A stretch of DNA of 32,217 bases from a virus, in IMG/VR virus record IMGVR_UViG_3300009085_000065, positions 1 to 32,217 of that record; one strand, written 5' to 3'. The notes beneath the pieces are model-generated. The model saw only the letters and a program-made list of their open reading frames with translations, was not told where the DNA came from and searched no databases. Positions 23,652 through 31,500 of this stretch are shown here, in pieces (position 1 is the stretch's first letter; every line of letters begins with the position of its first letter). A program made the position numbers and the translations under genes.

Positions 23652-23890
23652 GCCGATTACCTGACTACGACTTGACCAAGGACTCGATACAGGTGCAGGA
23701 GTTCTCCGACGATGTTCGTAGAATAATTAACAATGGACTCTACGAGGTACAGGTTACAGCGACGTCGTCTCCTAACTTTGATGCTCCTAATGAGCCTGTG
23801 ATTGTGCTCTCGATATTCGGAGCTCAGTATAGATTGTATGTCAGTTATCTAGGGCAGTGGTATTATGTTAACCTTACTGCATTACCATAG
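23648..23890 (+). CDS. Small tail-associated protein
   Basis: An 80-residue protein overlapping the nozzle stop by ATGA. The C-terminal half is beta-rich with many aromatics (FGAQYRLYVSYLGQWYYVNL). It is acidic near the start and lacks Cys. It probably forms a small structural part of the tail and is translationally linked to the nozzle. Family not recognised. Confidence 0.6.
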   Translation: MSRLPDYDLTKDSIQVQEFSDDVRRIINNGLYEVQVTATSSPNFDAPNEPVIVLSIFGAQYRLYVSYLGQWYYVNLTALP

Positions 23891-23898
23891 GAGATAGA

Positions 23899-24831
23899 AT
23901 GGCTATTACATGGACAAAATATTGGTCAGGATCAGATGATGGAACGGTTCTAAAAGGAATTGATATTAGAAATATTCAAGACGACCTTTCTGTTGTCCAG
24001 ACTGTTGATGATGTTTTAGATATTCCAGGACAAACGCAGGGTGATCTTCTCTATTATAATGGAGTTGATTGGACGAGGATCGGAGCAGGGACGGACGGCC
24101 AAGTACTGATGACAAAAGGCCTTGGGTTTGATCCTGAGTGGGGGCTACCTGAAGATTTGGTTATCTCAGGACAGACAACTGGAGACGTCTTACAGTTTGA
24201 CGGGACTAACTGGGTTTCAGTAGCCGCATCTACAATCACAGAGGGAAGGATCCAGCTATTCACGGCAGACGGGACGTTTACAGCTCCTGCCGGAGTGACG
24301 ACGGTATATCTAACAATGGTCGGTGCAGGCGGCGGTGGTGGCGGAGATAATAACTCTGGAGGTGGCGGCGGTGGTGGCGGTGGAGAATCTATCATCAACT
24401 ATCCGTATACAGTGACACCAGCTTCAAACTATGCTGTTATCGCCGGGACTGGTGGAACTGCCGGGACTAACAGCATAAATGGAGGAGGGGCAGGTACGGG
24501 AGAAGCCAGTTCATTCGACGGGACTATTATCGCTGCTGGTGGTATAGGTGGTCAGGGTAACTGGAGCGGAGGAGATGAAGGGCTCGGAGGAGCTGGCGCT
24601 GGTGGCATAGACGCTTCTGGTTCTACTGCGGCTAATGGAACTGGAATAAAAGGTGGGAATGGTGGAAATGCCACAGCAAATGTCGGTGGAGCAGGTGGTG
24701 GGTCATGTTTTGGTAAAGGTGGAGTTATGGCAACAGCTCCTAGTGGATACGGGTCAGGTGGGAATGGTTCATCAAGTGCTTCTAGTGGTAACAGAGATGG
24801 TGCAAATGGGTTTGTAATTGTAATGTATTAA
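23899..24831 (+). CDS. Glycine-rich putative adhesin 3
   Basis: A 310-residue protein. The first 30 residues nearly match those of the tail-collar gene at 19188. Two SGQ/TQGD-type repeats follow (about 42-80 and 86-115, with WTRIG and FDGTNWV), then the beta lead-in FTADGTFTAPAGVTTVYLTM, then a Gly-rich region with repeated GGGGGG to the end (FVIVMY). AGGAG precedes the ATG. Its layout makes it a third member of the adhesin set, joined to the particle by the same N-terminal tag as the collar protein. Confidence 0.7.
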   Translation: MAITWTKYWSGSDDGTVLKGIDIRNIQDDLSVVQTVDDVLDIPGQTQGDLLYYNGVDWTRIGAGTDGQVLMTKGLGFDPEWGLPEDLVISGQTTGDVLQFDGTNWVSVAASTITEGRIQLFTADGTFTAPAGVTTVYLTMVGAGGGGGGDNNSGGGGGGGGGESIINYPYTVTPASNYAVIAGTGGTAGTNSINGGGAGTGEASSFDGTIIAAGGIGGQGNWSGGDEGLGGAGAGGIDASGSTAANGTGIKGGNGGNATANVGGAGGGSCFGKGGVMATAPSGYGSGGNGSSSASSGNRDGANGFVIVMY

Positions 24832-24840
24832 GGAGATTCT

Positions 24841-26202
24841 ATGTACGAGATACGTGTATTGGAAAATGAAGACTTCGACGAGCTCCCATACAAGAAGGCT
24901 AGGAGCTCTCTAGGGCTAGCCGATGCTAAGACAGGCGTGGCCTACGTTCGACGGACGGGGATCAACGGACTCGACGCTACCACCATACGCCATGAGTTCG
25001 ACGAGCTTCTGCAGAAGGTGTCTCCGCACGAGGAGGACGGGATACGGTACAAGAGTGGGGCAAGCTTAGGAAGTTGGCTAGGGCCGGTTATCGGTACAGC
25101 CATATCCGTTCTGTCCGGCGGAACGCTTACTCCTTTAGGAGTAGCCGTAGGCGGTGGAATTAGCGGAGGAACAAAGTACCATACACAAGCAACCAAGCCT
25201 GAGAAGTACGGTTCTCCTACATTTGGATCTGTGGCAACGTCTACTGGGATGGGCGCTCTTGGGTCGTACGCAGGCGGCTCTTTAGCCAATGCTGGTATAT
25301 CAGGATTCAAGGCAGCGGGCCCCGGGTTCATGAGCAAGCTCGGAGGAACGCTTAGCGGAATGACAGGTGGTGCTATAGGGGCAGGTCCAGGTGCCGCTCC
25401 GACATCTATAGCAACGCCTTCTGGGTACACAGGTACAGTGACTGTTCCTGGCATCGGATCGTCTATTCCTATATCACAAGCTTCTACAGCAGCGTCGGGA
25501 GGAGGGGCTAGTTTAGGGTCAGCGATATCAAGTGGGATCAACAAAGCCTCTAAAGGTTTTACCCCAACATCTATATCGTCAGCCGGGTCTAAGGCAATAG
25601 AGGCTGCTCCGTCATTGTTGTCAAAGACTGGTGGGCTGGCTAAGAAGGCCGCTACAGGGCTGGCCACAGACACTCTAGTTAATTCTCTATCCCCGACACA
25701 GAATAGAGCGGTGGCGAACTTAGGCCAGAGTGGTGGAGAGAATGCCTTGTCGTTGTTTGGAGCCCCTAACAAGTTATCAAGCAGCAACCCGTCGAGTGCG
25801 TTCAAGGCTCCTTATGGCGACGAAGAAGTAAACCAAGGGCTCTTGAATATCGACCAGCAGTATCAAAAGCAGTACAGAAATATATTCGACACCTTTAGAC
25901 AGGCTGCTCCTGGAACATCTATAGAAGGAAACTCACGATTCGCAAGCCAATTAGCGAATGCGAAGAAGGGATACGGCGCTACCATAGATAGTTTCACTCA
26001 AGGAGTGGATACGGCAAACGTTCAGGCACAGAACCAGTACGTGTACAACGGAGTTAAGAACGCGAACAACCTATCGGATGCACAGATGTCTCAGTACATT
26101 CGTTTGTCGTCTCAACCAGATTCCGTGATCCGTGCTCAGTTCCCAGGAATGCAGCCGAGCGAGTTCCGGAGTATTTTTCAAGGACTAGAAGCTTTTGCAT
26201 AA
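24841..26202 (+). CDS. Putative ejection protein A with His-Glu motif domain
   Basis: A 453-residue protein. Residues 1-75 form a conserved domain with GLADAKTGVAYVR and an H51-E52-x2-E55 ... H63-E64-E65-D66 motif, shared almost intact with the gene at 26557. It continues with a long Gly/Ala/Ser-rich region containing glycine-zipper-like stretches (about 80-200) that could cross membranes, then a charged C-terminal part (about 330-453) ending like its paralogue. The layout resembles internal virion proteins that leave the head before the DNA. The His/Glu residues might bind a metal, but the HExxE form is not a known protease signature. Confidence 0.6.
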   Translation: MYEIRVLENEDFDELPYKKARSSLGLADAKTGVAYVRRTGINGLDATTIRHEFDELLQKVSPHEEDGIRYKSGASLGSWLGPVIGTAISVLSGGTLTPLGVAVGGGISGGTKYHTQATKPEKYGSPTFGSVATSTGMGALGSYAGGSLANAGISGFKAAGPGFMSKLGGTLSGMTGGAIGAGPGAAPTSIATPSGYTGTVTVPGIGSSIPISQASTAASGGGASLGSAISSGINKASKGFTPTSISSAGSKAIEAAPSLLSKTGGLAKKAATGLATDTLVNSLSPTQNRAVANLGQSGGENALSLFGAPNKLSSSNPSSAFKAPYGDEEVNQGLLNIDQQYQKQYRNIFDTFRQAAPGTSIEGNSRFASQLANAKKGYGATIDSFTQGVDTANVQAQNQYVYNGVKNANNLSDAQMSQYIRLSSQPDSVIRAQFPGMQPSEFRSIFQGLEAFA

Positions 26203-26582
26203 TGGATACAGACCAACGGCAATACTACGACAGGATGCTGGAGAAACACAGAGCCCACGTGATACTGAAGGACGGGCACGTAGCAGCGATACTAACATAT
26301 TTAATAGGCGACGATGACGACAAGTATTTACACAAAAGAATACCGTGGACCGAGATACAGGACAATGTCGACGGGACTACAGTGTATATTGACCAACTCA
26401 TTGTTCGAGAACACGCAGCCTATAAGTGCATACATAAGGAACTCAGCAACGTATTGAGTATGATTAGAAACCAGTTTCCACAGGTGAAACGGGCCAAGTG
26501 GATACGCACAGATGCCATGTTTAGAAAGCATGGGATAAAAGAAGGAGTAAAGGCATATGTACACTGTAAAGATATTAAGTGA
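26202..26582 (+). CDS. Small protein with GNAT-like tail, unknown role
   Basis: A 126-residue protein lying between the two paralogous ejection proteins, with TAATG overlap upstream and a 26-base overlap downstream. The part VYIDQLIVREH followed by a long helix and WIRTDAMFRKHGIKEGVKAYVH recalls the second half of GNAT acetyltransferases, but the usual acetyl-CoA binding signature (Q/R-x-x-G-x-G/A) is not present. It may be a degenerate or distant GNAT domain. It could act on a virion protein, which is speculation. Confidence 0.4.
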   Translation: MDTDQRQYYDRMLEKHRAHVILKDGHVAAILTYLIGDDDDKYLHKRIPWTEIQDNVDGTTVYIDQLIVREHAAYKCIHKELSNVLSMIRNQFPQVKRAKWIRTDAMFRKHGIKEGVKAYVHCKDIK

Positions 26583-27900
26583 GAAGGAGTTTGACGGGCT
26601 TCCCTACAAGCACGCTAAGACTTCACTCGGACTTGCTGACGCTAAGACGGGTGTGGCATATGTGCGTGACACGGGTTACAACGACATCACTAAACATACC
26701 ATTGACCACGAGCTCGATGAACTTATAGCAAAGACCTCTCCTCACGAGGAAGATGGCATACGATATAAGAATCTTGCTAGTCTAGCAGGTGGAGCAGGAT
26801 CTGGTATTCTTTCGAGTATGGTGCCAGCACTGAAAGGATTCGCACCCTTGATATCAGCCGGCGTAGGGGCCGCTGTCAACAAGGATAAGAATTATCTTCA
26901 GGGAGCGGCACAGGGACTTGCAGGTGGAGGGATAGGAACTGGATTGGGCGGTGGGATATTTGATTCGTTTAAGGGTGTTACTCAGCCAGGTGGGACATTT
27001 GGAAAAGCACTACAGCAGCTAGTCCCTGGAATGACTCGTGGAGTTACGGAGTATGCCGGTGCTCTTCCAGGATTCGGAGGTATAGGAACTTCTAGTCCGA
27101 CTGGTAAAATAGCGCAGTGGTTGCAAGGCACATCGAAGTCTCCTATAAGTTTGTCTACGGCTAAGCCTTTAACTGGAGGAGCCGGTACAGCCACTGAGTT
27201 TGCAAAGAGTATGGCGACACCACAAGTAGGACAAGGCGGTGGAACTACAGGCGGAGGAACGACAGGAGGCGGATTTAGTATAAATGATTCCATTAAGAAA
27301 ATGATTCCCAGTTTGGGGATTGCAGGATTGGGGGAGTTGTTCGCTCCTAAAGTAGAGACTCCGGACTTCTCTGGGATCAGGAAAGACCTAGAGTCTAAGA
27401 TAACTTCCGGAGGCGAGCCTCTCGCTAAAGAAGCCGGTATGAAAGAACTCTTAGCAGGACTTGATCCGAATAGAAACATGACAGGGTTTGCTCAAGGAGA
27501 TACGTATGCTAAAGAGCAATTAGTAAATAATCTGAGAGATTTCGATACGTACTGGAAGAGCATACGCCCTGGTGCTGATTACAAGAACGACGCAGAGTAC
27601 CAGTACCAGCGTCAAGAGATCATACGCAAGGCGACGAACGATAGAACAGAAGCACGTGACGCGCAGCAACTCCAACAAATGGCTACGTACATGCAGACAG
27701 CGTTGAATCTCGACCAGAGCCAGATGGCTCAGTACGTAACGCTAGCGCAACTTGATGTCAATCAGCTGATGTTGAAGTATGGTGTTGACGTCGAGACGGC
27801 TACTAAGTTCAAACAGATGTTCGCAGACCTCGCTAATGCTCAATATGGTGGAGTAGGTCAGAATATCACTTTGGCTGATTTGAAAAATGCAATAACATAA
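26557..27900 (+). CDS. Putative ejection protein B, paralogue of A
   Basis: A 447-residue protein. Its first 71 residues repeat the His-Glu domain of the gene at 24841 (HELDELIAKTSPHEEDGIRYK here; H51, E52, E55, H63, E64). A Gly/Ala/Ser-rich central part follows, with GGGTTGGGTTGGG at about 228-240, then a charged C-terminal domain with many Gln and Asp. The closing region (about 385-435) resembles the end of paralogue A (NLDQSQMAQY against NLSDAQMSQY). AAGGAG precedes the ATG. A tandem duplication with a gene inserted between the copies is the simplest history. Confidence 0.6.
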   Translation: MYTVKILSEKEFDGLPYKHAKTSLGLADAKTGVAYVRDTGYNDITKHTIDHELDELIAKTSPHEEDGIRYKNLASLAGGAGSGILSSMVPALKGFAPLISAGVGAAVNKDKNYLQGAAQGLAGGGIGTGLGGGIFDSFKGVTQPGGTFGKALQQLVPGMTRGVTEYAGALPGFGGIGTSSPTGKIAQWLQGTSKSPISLSTAKPLTGGAGTATEFAKSMATPQVGQGGGTTGGGTTGGGFSINDSIKKMIPSLGIAGLGELFAPKVETPDFSGIRKDLESKITSGGEPLAKEAGMKELLAGLDPNRNMTGFAQGDTYAKEQLVNNLRDFDTYWKSIRPGADYKNDAEYQYQRQEIIRKATNDRTEARDAQQLQQMATYMQTALNLDQSQMAQYVTLAQLDVNQLMLKYGVDVETATKFKQMFADLANAQYGGVGQNITLADLKNAIT

Positions 27901-27910
27901 AGGAGATAAA

Positions 27911-28516
27911 ATGTCAGTATTCGGAGATCCAATGAGCTATTTTAATGCGGGGAAAGAAGGCGGAGCCGCTAACTCTTCTGCTATTGGCATGGCCATAAAT
28001 GATATTGTTAAACGAGGAGAAGCGGTTGGCCTAGTTCAACAACAAGCGTATGCTCAAGGAATGGCGGCTATTCCTGGACAGATTCTAAGGACTCAGGAGG
28101 ACAATTCTCCGATAGATCAATGGATCTATGATCCTATTACAGGAGAGACTACGTCGTTTAAGAGAGCAAAGAGCAGTGAGTTTACCACTCTGCCTATGAC
28201 TGAAGCCGCTCTAGAACTATCAGATCAAAGGAAATGGGAGGCTAAGAAAGCAAGTGAAGCGGCTGTCTCTCCTCAGACAAATGTAGGAGCCCCTGTGTCT
28301 CCGCCTGCGTCTACCTCTGCATATTTTTCTAATTCCAATATGGGTGCCCCGGCTCCTGCCCCGGCACTTCCGTCTCCTGGAGGACTGCCTACGAAGAATT
28401 TGCAAGGGCAGATGCGTAGTCCAGAGTTCCAGAACATTGATCCTAGCGTTTTCAGAACACCAGAAGGCCAGCAGATGATAAACGATGCTATAAAAAGAAG
28501 ACTTGGAGGGATGTAA
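27911..28516 (+). CDS. Pro/Ala-rich small virion protein, unknown
   Basis: A 201-residue protein between ejection protein B and the giant gene, with AAGGAG before its ATG. The N-terminal 75 residues are helical, with many Gln and Ala (VGLVQQQAYAQGMAAIPG). Residues about 115-170 are Pro/Ala/Ser-rich and likely flexible. The end (PEFQNIDPSVFRTPEGQQMI) is structured. Probably another internal or ejection component. No family is recognised. Confidence 0.55.
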   Translation: MSVFGDPMSYFNAGKEGGAANSSAIGMAINDIVKRGEAVGLVQQQAYAQGMAAIPGQILRTQEDNSPIDQWIYDPITGETTSFKRAKSSEFTTLPMTEAALELSDQRKWEAKKASEAAVSPQTNVGAPVSPPASTSAYFSNSNMGAPAPAPALPSPGGLPTKNLQGQMRSPEFQNIDPSVFRTPEGQQMINDAIKRRLGGM

Positions 28517-31500
28517 ATGGCAATCGACCCCAATCAATTAACTATGATGCAACAGTACCTGGACTCTCTTCCGACGGAAGAGCTGCTAAAGCTCCGTTCT
28601 CCAGAACAAAAGGCATCTCCTCTAAAGTTATTCCAGCAAAAAGCAGGAGAGATCGCTTCTAATATAGGTTCTGGGATAGCAGAGGGAACAGGTAATGCGG
28701 TTAATGCTATGGGAAGGGGGTTAGTAGATACGAGTTCCAGAATAGCAGAAGGCACGGGACAAGTGTTTGATAAGATGGGGGCTGCGTATGGGAACAGCGG
28801 CCTTCAACCAATGATGGCCGATCTAGGATCCATTGTAAAAGGTGGGCTGGCGAATACAGCATATTTAGATAAAGCATTCTCTCCAGAAGGCGGTGCTCCG
28901 GATTTCATGAAGCGGTTCGGCGCACCTATGACTGCCGAAGATCTTCCTTCTAAAGTTCCTTTCACTGATGTAGGGGTTCCTGAAATAGCACGTAAAGGAG
29001 TAGCTGCGTTTGGAAACTTTAACTTAGGCCTTCCTATTACCGGGAAACTTATAGGGCAGCCCGTAGCACGTGCCGCAGGTCTAGGATTAGATGCCGTTAA
29101 CCTAGGTCTCGACGCTGCTAAAGCTATACCGTCTACGTTTGGATATGTAGAGCCGGGATTTGAAGACAGAAATAAAGCAGGAAGATTTGGTGGGAACTTT
29201 CTAGACCTTCCGCAGTATGTACAGAATGTTCGTCAAGAGCAACAGATACGAGAAGGCGGAGGTCGTGGGAATATTTATTCTGATGCCATGCAGCGGAAAT
29301 GGACTGGAGACTATATCCAGGCTAGGCTAGACAGCGGAACTCCTCCAGACGCTTTAGCGAATGAGATGAGCACTGAGATAAAAATGATGGGAGTGGCAGG
29401 GGACTGGTCTGATTTCTTAACTGATATACTGACCATGGAAGGACAAGGAAAAATAATTCCCGCAGTGCTTAGGAAGATCACTGCAAACGCGGGCAGGGTT
29501 GACGCGTATCGCCTTGCCTCTGCAAAACGTCAGACGTCTTTAGTGGAGAGGGCCAATCGTGATGCAGCATACGCTGCTTCAGATGAAGGCCGTCTTCAGA
29601 ACAAGTTAAAAGGATTCTGGGGGAAATTATCTCCTGAAGAACAAGCCGCTGTTCAGGCTCGTAGAGGGCCGTACACACCAGATGATGAGATGGCTGCCCT
29701 TAAAGAAAAATTGGCTGGAGATGTACAGAAAGCAGCTGAAGTAGATAAGCAGTTGGCTGAGTTACCTGCACTTCAAGCAGAGCAAGATGTTGCTGGAAAG
29801 ATGATGATGGAAGGCGGCGTCATGAAGAAGTTCGGGGCCAAGTTGCAAGAGAAACTTGATCCTAGACTCAAGGCTATTGAAGCAGAGAAATTACGACGTG
29901 CCCAGTTCGCAGAACAACAGGCAGCAATAGGAAAGCCGCAGCCAAGTGCCCAAAAGCCGGCTCCAAAAATATTTAAAAAGAAATCAGTGAGTGCACCAAG
30001 CACTGTGTCTCCTAGTAAGATTACCCCGTCCCAAGCGTCCCAACCAGTGGGGCAGCCGGTACCTGGGCTTCCTGTTGCTCCAGGAAATGCAATAAAGAAG
30101 GGTGGCCAAAAAGGAGTTAAGGCGGCGAAGCCGGCAGCAGTCGAAGACCCAGCTGTCGCTGCTAAGAAAGAGGCTGAGTGGCAGGCACTGAAGAAAAAAC
30201 TCTTAGCAGATGAAGCAGCTAGGAAAGCGGCTTTAAAAGAAGTATCTCCAGCAGCTCCAGTTAAACCTGCTACTGTTGCTCCAGTTAAACCTGCTATAGG
30301 ACTTCCAGTAGAACAGCCAAAAGGTAATGCGATAAAGAAAGCTGCTGGAAAAGCAGTCGCTTCTAAAGCACCAAAGGTAGGGGAAGCTAAAGCAGAAGCG
30401 ATTAAGTTAATGGAACAAGCTAAGCGTTTTGATGACGCTGTGGTAACTGGGCCAAATGCAGCTGCATTGCGTGCAGAGAACGCTGCTAAGGCAAAAGACC
30501 TCAGAGCACGTGCGTCTAAGTTATTGGATGAAGAAGCAAAGGCCATATATAAAAAGACTAAAGACGTTCTAGCAGAGCGACCGGCTGCTCCTGCTAAAGC
30601 AGTACCTGGTCTACCAGTTGAGCAGCCTAAAGGGAACGCTATAAAGAAGGCAGCGAAGGCAAAAGTAGAAAAGCCCGTTGTCGTTGAGGATCCAGCTGTA
30701 GCAGCGAAGAAGGAAGCGGAGTGGCAGGCTTTCAAAAAGAAACTTGCAAAACAAGAGGCTGCTAAAGCTGGACTACCTGCTGAGCAACCAAAAAAGAACC
30801 CCTTAAAAAAAAAAATAAAAAGTGAACCTGCAGCAGTTACCCCAGAAACTCCCTCCGTCGGAAAGGCTGAAAAAGCCATAGAAGACATGAACGAACTAGA
30901 ACTTGCAAAGTTTTTAGTGCAAGATCTAAACATCGGGTTATCCGTCAAGAAGACCGGTGACGCATCAGAAGAAGCCGCTAAGGCTGCACGAAAAGCCGCA
31001 GCATGGAAACGTCTTAAGTACCTCATGGATAATCCAAATGAGACCAAGCAGTTTCTCATGACGTCTCTTAAGATGACCGCCTCACAAGCAGACGATGTAA
31101 TTTCTAAGTACACTAAAGACCTTGCTCCTAAACCTACAAACATTATAGAAAAATCCGCAGCCGCAAGCCTCGTTCCTCAGAAGACCAAACTAGACTCTGC
31201 AGTTGAGGTTGTTAAAAGTCTTGTAGATGAGAAGGCTTCTCCTTACGTGGCCTCTCGTGTACTGACCGAGGCCTCTAGTGGAGTCAAGAGAGTTACCGCT
31301 GAGGAACTGGTGACTATGCTCAGTAAAGAAATGCAGAGCGATGATATCATTAAAGCATTCACAAAGATAAATACTGAAGCGGAATCCATGACACGTGTCG
31401 CTGGTCAACCAGTGGCTACAGACACGCTTGTTAAGCGAGTGTTAAAGATCGTCACTGGGAAACGGCAGCCGACTACCGTTATAGAAGAGCCGTTTGTTCA

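Noticed and set aside
9378-24831. Diversity-generating retroelement acting on the fibre or Gly-rich genes
   Set aside because: No reverse transcriptase, template repeat or C-type lectin variable region is visible in this window. The repeats differ mostly at silent sites, not at adenines.
24942-25805. 287-codon minus-strand open frame
   Set aside because: A shadow of the Gly/Ala/Ser-rich middle of the ejection protein at 24841. Its Pro/Ala/Asp-rich sequence is what such a complement gives.
26202-26582. Firm annotation as an N-acetyltransferase
   Set aside because: The acetyl-CoA binding signature is missing, so only a GNAT-like resemblance is reported.
24841-27900. Firm annotation of the His-Glu domain as a zinc metalloprotease
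   Set aside because: The motif is HExxE, not HExxH, and no third ligand pattern of a known family could be confirmed by eye.
29773-31143. 456-codon open frame on the minus strand
   Set aside because: It lies fully inside the long + strand gene at 28517, is Ala/Ser/Phe-rich as expected from the complement of a Lys/Ala-rich sequence, and has no ribosome binding site or strand-consistent neighbours.
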